Below are positions 15,931 through 24,483 of a DNA stretch of 64,000 bases, piece by piece (positions within the stretch are counted from its first letter, which is position 1; every line of letters begins with the position of its first letter). The stretch is from assembly GCF_009720865.1 (NCBI RefSeq), contig NZ_WNLA01000012.1, forward strand, positions 1 through 64,000, read 5' to 3'. This DNA comes from Pseudoduganella ginsengisoli. GTDB taxonomy: Bacteria; Pseudomonadota; Gammaproteobacteria; Burkholderiales; Burkholderiaceae_D. The position numbers and the translations under genes were made by a program. Below the pieces are notes generated by a model. It worked only from the letters and a program-made list of their open reading frames with translations. It did not search any database and had not been told where the DNA came from.

Positions 15931-16224
15931 TTATTTAATCAGGAAGTCATCCTTGTTTTTACCTTCCAGCCACTTTGGAGCGCGGCCACGGCCGGTCCAG
16001 GTTTGGCCAGTGGCGTCGTCGCGGTATTTCATTGGTACCGGTGCGCGTGGCTTCAGGGTTTTTGCTGGTTTACCAACGCCAGCCAGATCAGCCAGGCTCA
16101 GGCCGTATTCGCGCATAATCGTCGCGATTTGTTCCTTGGCTTTGCTCAGTTCTTCCTTGCGGGCACTTTCTGCCAAGTTCTGCAGTTCAGCAATCTTTGC
16201 CTGATATTCCTGATAAGTAGTCAT
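15931..16224 (-). CDS. H-NS family nucleoid protein
   Basis: 97 residues, typical for betaproteobacterial H-NS. ATG 16224 follows AAGGAAG at good spacing; a longer upstream frame is unlikely. Residues 1-50 form the coiled-coil oligomerisation region (YQEYQAKIAELQNLAESARK). The C-terminus has the DNA-binding loop TWTGRGRAPKW and ends FLIK. It binds curved AT-rich DNA and silences acquired genes. A strong terminator follows. Confidence 0.95.
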   Translation of the reverse strand: MTTYQEYQAKIAELQNLAESARKEELSKAKEQIATIMREYGLSLADLAGVGKPAKTLKPRAPVPMKYRDDATGQTWTGRGRAPKWLEGKNKDDFLIK

Positions 16225-16444
16225 CTCAGCTTCCTTATTGAATGGTGGGCGAATTTTCCGACGGGCCCACGGTTGCGAGAAAAACCTGTGTGACAATCCG
16301 TGAGAATTCAATAACGCAATTTACCATAAGAAGACATAGTTATTCTAGTCAAATTTAATAGCGTGCGCATATTCGTTGCATGATGCATAAATTGCGCAAC
16401 GCGAAAGATGGAAATAAGGGAATTGCGTAGATGAAACTCTGCAG
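16225..16444. promoter_or_regulatory. AT-rich regulatory region of the H-NS gene
   Basis: 220 bases between the PepSY gene stop (16445) and the H-NS start. It is clearly more AT-rich than its surroundings and contains TGCATGATGCA (about 16377-16387) and TTGCGCAA palindromes. It probably holds the hns promoter and an autoregulatory H-NS site; no convincing -35/-10 pair can be fixed. Confidence 0.4.
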
Positions 16445-17578
16445 TCATACCAGCTGTTTTTTTCGGCGCAGTAACCAAGTAGTAATGCCGGTAAAAAAGA
16501 ACAATGCGGGTAGCAATCCAGACAACGCAATCAGCCATTTGATTGCCGGTCCGCCCAGCTGGCCGGAATGCAGTGGAAACAGCGATGCCAGGAAGATGTC
16601 CGCATATTCGCCGGCGCGGGGATTCGATATTTGCAGGACTTTCCCCGTGCGCATATCGATAAATAAACGGTAAGTCCCTGAGCGCTGGCTATCGTCGGCG
16701 CGGCGCATGCGCGCCTGATATAAACCGCGTTCTGGCTGGCGGGCAATCGCCACTAATTGCGTACCATTTGTCAAATACGGAGCGGCTATCGCCTGCACTT
16801 CTTTCCAGCTGATCGCCGCTTCGCCTTTTTCCAGTTTTGGCAGCGCCAGTGCACGGCGGTCCGCCGCCACCGGCGCCACACCGGCCACCAGGGAACGCCC
16901 CAGTTCCGGCAAGCCGTTATAAAAGCCGGTCAATGCCAGCACCAATAACAGCGGCATAAACAGCAATCCCGCCGCGCGGTGCAAATCGTAATGCGTACGG
17001 TAACGGTGCTGGTTCAATTTGACGTGCAACGCGCGGCGCCATTTCTTAATACCGTGGCCGGATTTAGGCCACGCCAACACCAGCCCCGCAATCAATAACA
17101 CAGCAATGGCCAAACCGATATAGCCTTGCGCCATGCGGCCTTCTTTTCCCTGGAACATATTCAAATGCCAGGTTTGCAGCGTCGGCATCAAATGCAGCGC
17201 ATCCAATGTGCCGGCTTGCCGGTCGCGGCTGCCCAGCACGATACCGCAGGCGTCCACCATGGCTTCGTTATCCGCCACCTTGGGCGCTTTAAACGTCACG
17301 CGGTAAATGCCGCCCGGCTGTTCCGGCAAATACACGAAGCCCGGCCTGGCGCCGGGCCACCGTGCCTGAACCGCATCTGCCGCCAGCGCGGCATCAACAG
17401 GTGCGGTAGAAGCTGAAGCGCAGCCGCCGTGGTACAAGGCGGGGTTCAATGCCGCGTCCAGTTCCTCGTCAAATACCAGCACCGTGCCCGACAGGCCCAT
17501 CAGCACAAACAGCGCGCCCAGCGTAAAGCCGGCCCAGCGATGCAGGGCCGTCAGCCAGTGGCGCGCGGCTGCCTTCAT
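16445..17578 (-). CDS. PepSY-associated membrane protein, iron-uptake partner
   Basis: 377 residues from ATG 17578; a TTG six bases earlier in frame is less likely. Four main hydrophobic segments are visible: near residues 13-35 (WAGFTLGALFVLMGLSGTVL), 150-168 (GLAIAVLLIAGLVLAWP), 205-225 (LLFMPLLLVLALTGFYNG) and at the end (LIALSGLLPALFFFTG). HRWAGF, LHLMPTLQTWHLNMFQG and FPLHSGQLGG are typical PepSY_TM motifs, with His that may bind heme. Such proteins act as inner-membrane ferric-siderophore reductases. It starts 5 bases after the TonB receptor stop, so the two form an operon behind the Fur box. Confidence 0.85.
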   Translation of the reverse strand: MKAAARHWLTALHRWAGFTLGALFVLMGLSGTVLVFDEELDAALNPALYHGGCASASTAPVDAALAADAVQARWPGARPGFVYLPEQPGGIYRVTFKAPKVADNEAMVDACGIVLGSRDRQAGTLDALHLMPTLQTWHLNMFQGKEGRMAQGYIGLAIAVLLIAGLVLAWPKSGHGIKKWRRALHVKLNQHRYRTHYDLHRAAGLLFMPLLLVLALTGFYNGLPELGRSLVAGVAPVAADRRALALPKLEKGEAAISWKEVQAIAAPYLTNGTQLVAIARQPERGLYQARMRRADDSQRSGTYRLFIDMRTGKVLQISNPRAGEYADIFLASLFPLHSGQLGGPAIKWLIALSGLLPALFFFTGITTWLLRRKKQLV

Positions 17579-17583
17579 TGCCG

Positions 17584-19653
17584 TCAAAACGCCGTGCGCA
17601 CATTCACGTACGCCATGCGCGGCGCGCCGGGCAACATGCCGAGGTTGGTGTCCGTGGTACGGGTGTACGTTTTCTTGTTGGCCAGGTTGGTGGCGCCTGC
17701 CTGGATTTCAAACCGCTGGTCGCCTGGAATCACGTACGTCACGCTGGCGTTCCACAGGCGGTAGCCGCGGATCAGGCCCAGCGAACCGCTGGCGTTTTCC
17801 GTCACGGTATTGGCATCGTCCGCATATTGCTTGGACTGGTGGGTGGAACTGAGATCGGCCACGAAGTTGCCGATCTTATAGCGGGCGCCCGCCGTATCGA
17901 CGATGCGCGAATAGAACGGCACGTCGTTGCCCGCATATTTGCCCTCGCCTTGCGTGGCCTTGGTGTACGCATACGTGCCATACACGGACAGGCCGTTCAA
18001 CTTGCCGCCAAACGCATATTCGGCGCGCGACTCGATTCCGCGGTGGCGGGTCTTGCCCAGGTTTTGATAAAACACGGGCGCCGTGTTGACGAACACGATC
18101 TGGTTCGAGAAGTCCAGGTTGAACAGCGTGGCGTCGAGCTGCCAGCCGTTGGCCGCATAGCGCGCGCCCAGTTCCACGGTCTTCGCGGTTTCCGGCTGCA
18201 GCGTATCGGCCGAACTTTGCAAATTCAGCTGCAAGTGCTGGATGCTGCCGAACGACGTGTTGTAGTTGGCGTACAACGTCGTCGCCTTATCCAGCAGATA
18301 CGCCACGTTCACGGACGGCAGCGCCTTGGTATTGCTGATTTCCTGGTCGAATTTGGTCAGCACGTTGTAGCGGCCCATTTTGATGTCTTCAAAACGCAGG
18401 CCAGGCGTCACGCGCCACTGGCCAAAGGCGATCTGGTCATCCACGTAGATGGCGTGGGCGTCCGTGCTGTTTTCCGAATTGCGGGTTTCCGTGCGCGAGC
18501 TGTCGGCCAGCTTGAAATTGATGTTCTTTTCATCGGCGCGCTCTTGCAGGTAGCGGTAGCCGGCCGTCACGTCGTGGCGCGCGCCGCCCCATGTGAAGCG
18601 CTCCGTATAGCGCGGCTCGATGGCGCCCACGTTATAGTGGCGCGGGCTGTTGGCAAATTGCGTCAGCGCCTTGTCCTGGCCATTGCCCAGCAAGCTTTGG
18701 CGGAAGCTCTGGTTGAAATACGCGCGCACTTCCACTTCGCGGGTATCGGACAGCGTGTTGATATAGCTGACGTCCAGGCCCTTACGGTGGCCGCGCCAGA
18801 AGTCGCCGGTGCGGAACGATGCATGGGCATCGGCTTCATATTGTTCGCGCGTCAGGCCGCCCGGCGTATCGGACCAGGCGTCGAAGTACGAAAACTTGGC
18901 GTTGACTTCCGACGTGGCGGTCAAGGGGTACGAGAATTTCAGCGCGAAATCATTGACCTTGTCGCGGTTGTGCGCGCGCGGGCCGTCGCCTTCCAGGCCG
19001 GAATACATCATGGCGATGCCCAGGCCGCCGTCAATGCGGCCGCCGACAAAGGCGCTGGCCTGCGTCGAACTGTTGCCGCCGTCGTACTTGTTATAGCGTA
19101 CCGACGCATCCATGGCGGTATCACGCTCAGGAATGGCGCGGGTTTTGAAGTTGATGATGCCGCCCACGTTTTGCGGGCCATAGCGCACGGCGCCGCCGCC
19201 CCGCACCACGTCAATCGCATCGATATTGGCCAGCGATACCGGGGCAAACGACAGTTGCGGCTGGCCATATGGCGCCACCGACAAGGGCACGCCGTCCAGC
19301 AAGATGGTCGAACGGGGCGAATAGCGCCCTTCCAGCCCGCGCACGCCGATATTGAGTGAAATCGCGCTGCCGCCGGACGACGAATTGTCGGTGATTTGCA
19401 CCCCTGGCACGGAGCGCAGTACGTCGCTGATACTGTCTGCACCCGTCAGCTGGAAGTCGTCGCGCTTGACCACCGTGCGCGCACCGCCAAAGTTTTTGAC
19501 GCTGCGCTGGCCGGAACCCAGCCAGTTGCCCGTCACCTGGACGGTTTCCAATTGGGCTTCGGGAGTATCGGTTTGGGCCAGCGCCGCGCTGGCGGTCAAG
19601 ACGAGGCAGGCGGTGGCAATGGCGTTACGGCGCAAAACGGGAGCGTTATACAT
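17584..19653 (-). CDS. TonB-dependent outer-membrane receptor, FecA-like
   Basis: 689 residues. A signal peptide (ATACLVLTASAALAQ) is followed by a TonB-box-like ETVQVTG, a plug (SISDVLRSVPGVQI, LLDGVPLSVAPYGQPQL, DAIDVVRGGGAVRYGPQNVG) and a beta barrel ending in RTAF. The plug is strikingly like ferric-citrate receptor FecA, but the extra N-terminal signalling domain of FecA is absent and no fecIR lies nearby. The ligand is therefore a ferric chelate, with citrate or a siderophore likely. Expression should be iron-repressed: a Fur-like palindrome lies about 45 bases before the ATG. Confidence 0.9.
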   Translation of the reverse strand: MYNAPVLRRNAIATACLVLTASAALAQTDTPEAQLETVQVTGNWLGSGQRSVKNFGGARTVVKRDDFQLTGADSISDVLRSVPGVQITDNSSSGGSAISLNIGVRGLEGRYSPRSTILLDGVPLSVAPYGQPQLSFAPVSLANIDAIDVVRGGGAVRYGPQNVGGIINFKTRAIPERDTAMDASVRYNKYDGGNSSTQASAFVGGRIDGGLGIAMMYSGLEGDGPRAHNRDKVNDFALKFSYPLTATSEVNAKFSYFDAWSDTPGGLTREQYEADAHASFRTGDFWRGHRKGLDVSYINTLSDTREVEVRAYFNQSFRQSLLGNGQDKALTQFANSPRHYNVGAIEPRYTERFTWGGARHDVTAGYRYLQERADEKNINFKLADSSRTETRNSENSTDAHAIYVDDQIAFGQWRVTPGLRFEDIKMGRYNVLTKFDQEISNTKALPSVNVAYLLDKATTLYANYNTSFGSIQHLQLNLQSSADTLQPETAKTVELGARYAANGWQLDATLFNLDFSNQIVFVNTAPVFYQNLGKTRHRGIESRAEYAFGGKLNGLSVYGTYAYTKATQGEGKYAGNDVPFYSRIVDTAGARYKIGNFVADLSSTHQSKQYADDANTVTENASGSLGLIRGYRLWNASVTYVIPGDQRFEIQAGATNLANKKTYTRTTDTNLGMLPGAPRMAYVNVRTAF

Positions 19654-19695
19654 TGGGCGGGAAATTAATTCATAAAGAAACTATTATAGTCATAA

Positions 19696-19710
19696 TGAGA
19701 ATTGTTCTCA
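19696..19710 (-). promoter_or_regulatory. Fur box-like operator of the TonB receptor operon
   Basis: TGAGAATTGTTCTCA is an inverted repeat (TGAGAA/TTCTCA) flanked by ATAA and ATTA, close to the core of the classical Fur site. It lies between the divergent receptor (19653) and aldo/keto reductase (19772) genes and probably controls the former. Confidence 0.8.
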
Positions 19711-19771
19711 ATTACTGAAATGGTAACGATCGTGTAACATCGTGTAACCGCAATCCGATGGAGCCATCACT

Positions 19772-20623
19772 ATGAAGCCAGTCCAGTTATCGTCCGGCCG
19801 CGCCATGCCCTCGCTGGGGCTCGGTACGTGGAACATGGGAGAAAATGACGCCCGCCGCCAACAGGAAATCCGCGCCCTGCAATCAGGGCTGGACCTGGGC
19901 ATGAACTTGATCGATACGGCGGAAATGTATGGCGATGGCGGCGCGGAGGAAGTTGTCGGCGAAGCCATACAGGGCCGCCGCGACAGTGTATACCTGGTCA
20001 GCAAAGTGTATCCGCACAATGCCACGGTGCGCGGCGTGCAGCTGGCGTGCGAGCGCAGTTTACAACGCTTGAAGACGGATTATCTGGATTGCTATTTGCT
20101 GCACTGGCGCGGTTCCGTGCCGCTGGCGGAAACACTGGACGGATTACAGGCATTGAAACGGGCCGGCAAGATCCGCGATTATGGCGTGTCGAATTTTGAC
20201 CTCGACGATATGGAGCAAGCCCGCTCGCTGCCCGGCGGCAAAGATATCGTGACCAACCAGGTGTTATTTAATCTCACGCGGCGCGGCATTGAATGGAATT
20301 TATTGCCGTGGTCGCAGCAGCACAATGTGCCGGTGATGGCGTATTCGCCGCTGGAATCATCGACGCCTGGCGAACAGCGGGTCTTGCTGGGTAACCGCAC
20401 GCTGCAAGCGGTGGCGGAACGGCATGGCGCGACACCGGCGCAAATCGCGCTGGCCTGGCTGCTGCGGCAAGACCAGGTGATCGTGATTCCAAAATCGTCC
20501 AATCCGGAACACGTGCAGTTGAACCGCAAGGCGGCCGATATTGTTTTGACGGCGGAAGATTTGGCGGACCTGGATAAAGGTTTTCCCCGCCCCCGCAAAG
20601 GGACACCGCTGGATATGCGTTAA
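19772..20623 (+). CDS. aldo/keto reductase
   Basis: 283 residues, single TIM-barrel domain. NADPH-dependent carbonyl reductase in the cytoplasm. The catalytic tetrad is visible: Asp in LIDTAEMYGDG, Tyr in the same motif, Lys in YLVSKVYP and His in CYLLHWRG. IVIPKSSNPEHVQLN is the cofactor-phosphate loop. It belongs to the bacterial AKR group with GLGTWNMGE near the start. RBS is ATGGAGCC. It converges on the LysR gene with only four bases between the stops. Confidence 0.93.
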   Translation: MKPVQLSSGRAMPSLGLGTWNMGENDARRQQEIRALQSGLDLGMNLIDTAEMYGDGGAEEVVGEAIQGRRDSVYLVSKVYPHNATVRGVQLACERSLQRLKTDYLDCYLLHWRGSVPLAETLDGLQALKRAGKIRDYGVSNFDLDDMEQARSLPGGKDIVTNQVLFNLTRRGIEWNLLPWSQQHNVPVMAYSPLESSTPGEQRVLLGNRTLQAVAERHGATPAQIALAWLLRQDQVIVIPKSSNPEHVQLNRKAADIVLTAEDLADLDKGFPRPRKGTPLDMR

Positions 20624-20627
20624 GCCG

Positions 20628-21551
20628 CTAAATTGCCGGACAGCCGCCGCCTTTATCGCGGCAATGGCAGGCAATCACGGAGCGGATAATTTTTACCAGC
20701 TGGCACGCAGCAGGACCCGGGCGCTCCGTGTTCGCAATAATCAGCGACAGCGTCAACTTGCGCTTTTGCCCGGCCCGCAAAGGCAGCGCTTTTAATTCGC
20801 CCCGTTCCAGTTCGCCCGCGATCTTGTGGGTAGCCATCCACGCATAACCCAGGCCCGCCTTCACCATTTCACTGCGGGTGGCGGGACTGGTCACGGTCCA
20901 GCGCTGCGTGGAATTGAGCCAGCCATAATCGCGGGGATTCAATACACCGGCGTCGCGCACGACAATATGCAAATGCCGGTTCAAGTCATCTTCATTGATG
21001 TCGCGCCCCAGGCTGTGCAGCGGATGCGCAGGATGCGCGACGACGACAAATTCAATATCAAGCAGCGCATCGCCTAAAAAACCGGCCGGCACATAATTGG
21101 CTATGACGATATCGGCGCGCTTTTCCCGCAATACGTCTTCCGATTCCGACAAAATGGTTTCCGCCAGATTGACGCGCGTATGCCGGGCCAGCGGTTCGAA
21201 TTCGCGCAAGATACGCACCAGTAATTCCGACGGAAACAGGCTGTCGACGGCAAAGCGCAGTTCGGATTCCCAGCCATCATTGAGGCTGCGGGCAAATTCT
21301 TCCAGCTGAAACGCATCATCCAGCAAGGCGCGTGCACGGCGCAGCAACGCATCGCCGCTTTTCGTGAGCTTCGCCCGGCGGCCATCGATTTCCAGTAATT
21401 CCACGCCCAGCTGTTCTTGCAGGCGCGCCACCATATAACTGACGGACGACTGGCTGCGGTGCAGCGCTTCGGCAGCCTGCGCATAGCCGCCGCAGTCGAC
21501 AATGGCTTGCAGCACCTGCCATTGTTCCAGCGTGCTGCGGGGGATTTTCAT
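20628..21551 (-). CDS. LysR-family transcriptional regulator coupled to the cyclase gene
   Basis: 307 residues. The winged helix-turn-helix is at 8-65 (VLQAIVDCGGYAQAAEALHR, SQSSVSYMVARLQEQLG), followed by the periplasmic-binding-like effector domain (SLFPSELLVRILREFE, ADIVIANYVPAGF, RSEMVKAGLGYAWM). A Cys/Gly-rich tail (CHCRDKGGGCPAI) is unusual. Its ATG overlaps the adenylate cyclase stop as ATGA, so it is translated with that gene. Target and ligand are unknown; the usual divergent LysR target is missing here. Confidence 0.92.
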   Translation of the reverse strand: MKIPRSTLEQWQVLQAIVDCGGYAQAAEALHRSQSSVSYMVARLQEQLGVELLEIDGRRAKLTKSGDALLRRARALLDDAFQLEEFARSLNDGWESELRFAVDSLFPSELLVRILREFEPLARHTRVNLAETILSESEDVLREKRADIVIANYVPAGFLGDALLDIEFVVVAHPAHPLHSLGRDINEDDLNRHLHIVVRDAGVLNPRDYGWLNSTQRWTVTSPATRSEMVKAGLGYAWMATHKIAGELERGELKALPLRAGQKRKLTLSLIIANTERPGPAACQLVKIIRSVIACHCRDKGGGCPAI

Positions 21552-23884
21552 TTACTTTGCATGATGTAGACGCCGTCCCAGTCTTCCGGCGGCGGGTCGG
21601 CTTCCAGCCGGTTGCAGCGGTCGATATACATCTTCGCGGCCTTGTCGTCGGGATTCAAGGCCAGCACTTCCTGGAATGCCTGGCGCGCCGCCGCCCACTT
21701 CTGCTTGCGGTAATGCGTCACGCCATTGCGGAACAGGCCCATGGCATCGATCAAATGCGGATACGTTTCATCCGTGTGGAAGTCCATCACTTCATAAATC
21801 GATACCGGCTTGGTTTTACCTTGCACGACGACGATATCCAGTTCGCGCACGCGGTACGTGCCGCGCAGCGCGCGGTACGTGAATTCGCTGATCAGAATAT
21901 GCGCGCCATATTGCTTGCACGCCGATTCCAGCCGCGCCGCCAGGTTCACGCCATCGCCAATGATGGTGTAATCCATGCGCTTTTTCGAACCGATATTGCC
22001 GGACACGACGGAATCGGAATTCAAGCCGATGCCGATATCGAGCGGCAGCTTGCCATCGCGGATGCGGGGCGCATTCCACGCGCGCAGCTCGCGCATCATG
22101 GCTATGGCCGTGCGCATGGCGCGGTCCGGGTCATCTTCATGCGGCACGGGAATGCCGAATGCCGCCATGATGGCGTCGCCAATGAATTTATCCAGCATGC
22201 CTTCTTCGCGCTGGATGCAATCGACCATCATCGTGAAATATTCATTGAGCAGCGCCACCGTGCCTTGCGCGCCCAGTTGTTCGGTAATGGTGGTAAAGCT
22301 GCGCACGTCGGAAAACAGCACGGTGGCCGTCACGTTTTTACCACCCAGCATTTCCGCGCCATTGGCCACCATTTGGTCCGCGATATTCGGGTCCATGTAG
22401 CGCGACATCGTAGCTTTCAAGCGTTTTTCACTGGAGATATCGTCCAGCATCAGCATCCAGCCGATACGTTTTTTCTCCACCGACAATAGCGGCTGCACGG
22501 AAAAGTTCACGGAGATGGTTTCATCGCCAACAATCAGCGGCGCATCCATCATATGGCCGGCTGACTGGTTTTCTTCCACTTGCCGCAGTTTGTCGACCAC
22601 CCAGCTGTTCGGCCCCGTGAAGAATTCATGCGCGGAACGGCCCAGCATGGCGGCGGCGTCGGCGCGCAAAATCGACAGGCCGGCGGCATTGCAGGTCACG
22701 ATCTTTTCCTGGCCGTCGAGCGTAATGACACCGTTCGACATGGATTCCAGCATGGCCTCGTTGTAATTCTTCATTTGCTGGACGTCGGCAAACAGCTTGG
22801 CGTTTTCCAGCGCAATGGAAATTTGCGCGGTAAATGCCCGCAGCCGCGATTCGTCTTCGCTGGTGAACGGCCCGCCCCGTTTATTCAATACCTGCGTGAC
22901 GCCAATGGTCTTGCCATTTTTATTGACAATGGGGACGCACAGGATCGAGCGGGTGAAATAGCCGGTGCGCTTGTCGAATGCGGGATTAAAACGCAAGTCC
23001 GCATACGCGTACGGGATATTGATGGTTTTATTGGAGGTGAACACGGCGCCCGCAATACCGGCCGAATTCGGCAAACGGATTTGCATGGATTCCAGGCCCT
23101 GCCCCACTTCCGACCACAGTTCATTGGTCTTTTCATCGTTGAGGAACAGGGTCGAACGTTCCGCATTGAGCAGCCGGGTGGCTTCGCCCATCACGCGCTG
23201 CAGCAGCGAACCGAGTTTGATGTCGGCCGTCACTTCCGACACGACGTCGATGAACTCCATTTCCTGGCGCCGCACTTTCTTCATGCTTTCCAGGAAGCGC
23301 GCGCTTTGCAGCGCCAAGGTGCCTTGCGTCGTCAGCGCTTCCAGCAATTGCAAATCATTGCGCGTGAATTTGCCCTTCTTCTTATTCAGCGTTTGCGACA
23401 CGCCGATAATTTCCCCCTTGAACGTGCGGATCGGCACGCACAGGATATTGCGGGTCACGAAACCCGTTTGCTCGTCAATCGCGCGGTTAAAGCGGCCATC
23501 CGCGTAGGCGTCGGCAATCAGCAGCGGCTCGCCCGTGGTAAACACATGGCCTGCAATACCGGACGTGTTTAAAAAGCGGATTTCGCGCTGGGTTTCACCT
23601 TGCGCAACGCGGGAAAACAGTTCGCCGGTTTCCGCATCATTGAGGAACAGCGTGCCCCGCTCCGCCCCCAATTCTTCCGTCGTGACTTCCACCAGCGCCG
23701 TCAGGATTTCGTCGAGCGTATCGAAGGCCGCCATGCGACGCGACACTTCCAGCAGCAATTCCACTTGCCGCAAACGGCGGGACTGCGCGCCTGCCTTGGC
23801 CTTGGCGGCTGCGGCAGCACTGGCCGGTGCGCTGTCAGGCTTTTTTATGCGCGGCTCAAGCGCGCTCTTGTCCATAAAGTTCAT
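21548..23884 (-). CDS. class III adenylate cyclase with tandem GAF and PAS domains
   Basis: 778 residues, soluble. Order: Ala/Lys-rich start, GAF 1 (about 40-195), GAF 2 (215-362), PAS (375-490), cyclase (505-690), TPR-like tail ending PPPEDWDGVYIMQS. Metal Asp are D526 (LFSDVRSF) and D570 (KFIGDAIMAAFG). Substrate residues are K566 and T640 (MDYTIIGDGVN), with N647 and R651, the class IIIb pattern seen in Anabaena CyaB1 and in bicarbonate-responsive cyclases, so the product should be cAMP. GAF 2 has SNKTINIPYAYADLRFNPAFD, close to the NKFDE cyclic-nucleotide signature except for its last Glu; GAF 1 has FNRAIDE but lacks the Asn-Lys. Middle gene of an operon with the coiled-coil gene and LysR. 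Confidence 0.92.
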   Translation of the reverse strand: MNFMDKSALEPRIKKPDSAPASAAAAAKAKAGAQSRRLRQVELLLEVSRRMAAFDTLDEILTALVEVTTEELGAERGTLFLNDAETGELFSRVAQGETQREIRFLNTSGIAGHVFTTGEPLLIADAYADGRFNRAIDEQTGFVTRNILCVPIRTFKGEIIGVSQTLNKKKGKFTRNDLQLLEALTTQGTLALQSARFLESMKKVRRQEMEFIDVVSEVTADIKLGSLLQRVMGEATRLLNAERSTLFLNDEKTNELWSEVGQGLESMQIRLPNSAGIAGAVFTSNKTINIPYAYADLRFNPAFDKRTGYFTRSILCVPIVNKNGKTIGVTQVLNKRGGPFTSEDESRLRAFTAQISIALENAKLFADVQQMKNYNEAMLESMSNGVITLDGQEKIVTCNAAGLSILRADAAAMLGRSAHEFFTGPNSWVVDKLRQVEENQSAGHMMDAPLIVGDETISVNFSVQPLLSVEKKRIGWMLMLDDISSEKRLKATMSRYMDPNIADQMVANGAEMLGGKNVTATVLFSDVRSFTTITEQLGAQGTVALLNEYFTMMVDCIQREEGMLDKFIGDAIMAAFGIPVPHEDDPDRAMRTAIAMMRELRAWNAPRIRDGKLPLDIGIGLNSDSVVSGNIGSKKRMDYTIIGDGVNLAARLESACKQYGAHILISEFTYRALRGTYRVRELDIVVVQGKTKPVSIYEVMDFHTDETYPHLIDAMGLFRNGVTHYRKQKWAAARQAFQEVLALNPDDKAAKMYIDRCNRLEADPPPEDWDGVYIMQSK

Positions 23885-23892
23885 GCGATCGA

Positions 23893-24348
23893 CTATGCTT
23901 GCCGTGCTTCCAGTACATCGCGCAATGCGCGGATCGTTTCGTGCAGCTGCACCACTTCGGCGCGGTGCGCCGTGGCCACCTGCTGCGCAGCTTCACCCTG
24001 TTCCCGGCTGACCCGCTCCAATTCCGTGCGCAAGACCGATACGGTTTCACGCAATTGCGTAATTTCCCCCTGCGCTCCCGCGGTAGCCGTCTTCAGCGCC
24101 GCTTCCCGCTCCATGCGCGACTGTTCCAGCGCTTCGCGCAGCGACAGCACCGTGGCGCGCATTTGCTGCAGTTCGTTATGCGACGAGGCCAACGCATCTT
24201 GCACCATGCGCGCGCGCTCATGGTGCGCCTGTTCCAGCGCGGTACGCAATTCCATCACGGTCCGCTGCAGCATGCGCACCTCGGACAGCGCCAAATGCAG
24301 CGCATCGGGCTCCCCTGGTGCAATAAAAACGTCGGCCTTTTTTGTCAT
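23893..24348 (-). CDS. four-repeat coiled-coil protein encoded before the adenylate cyclase
   Basis: 151 residues, unknown family. After about 20 residues the protein is almost wholly helical and repeats a 36-residue unit four times: EVRMLQRTVMELRTALEQ at 23-40, ELQQMRATVLSLREALEQ at 59-76, EITQLRETVSVLRTELER at 95-112 and EVVQLHETIRALRDVLEA at 131-148. The linkers are polar and charged. No signal peptide or membrane segment. Its stop is 8 bases before the cyclase ATG. A scaffold or partner of the cyclase is the natural inference. The start at 24348 lacks a clear RBS. Confidence 0.8.
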   Translation of the reverse strand: MTKKADVFIAPGEPDALHLALSEVRMLQRTVMELRTALEQAHHERARMVQDALASSHNELQQMRATVLSLREALEQSRMEREAALKTATAGAQGEITQLRETVSVLRTELERVSREQGEAAQQVATAHRAEVVQLHETIRALRDVLEARQA

Positions 24349-24444
24349 GCATCAATCATACCATCCAGATATAACCGAGTCATTGCAGGCCCACCTCGCC
24401 AAGCAGATGCTTTGCAATTTTTCACCGTGGCCCAAACGCGCCGT

Positions 24445-24450
24445 TATAAT
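24445..24450 (+). promoter_or_regulatory. -10 element for psd
   Basis: TATAAT at 24445-24450, 33 bases before the psd start codon, is a consensus -10. The -35 is poor (TTCACC at 24421, spacing 18). Confidence 0.6.
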
Positions 24451-24483
24451 GCGTATTCGTCTATATTGATAGGTAACATAACT

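Noticed and set aside
17578..19359. Long open frame (593 codons) on the plus strand over the TonB receptor
   Set aside because: Antisense shadow of a real GC-rich gene; His/Arg/Ala-rich and with no recognisable domain.
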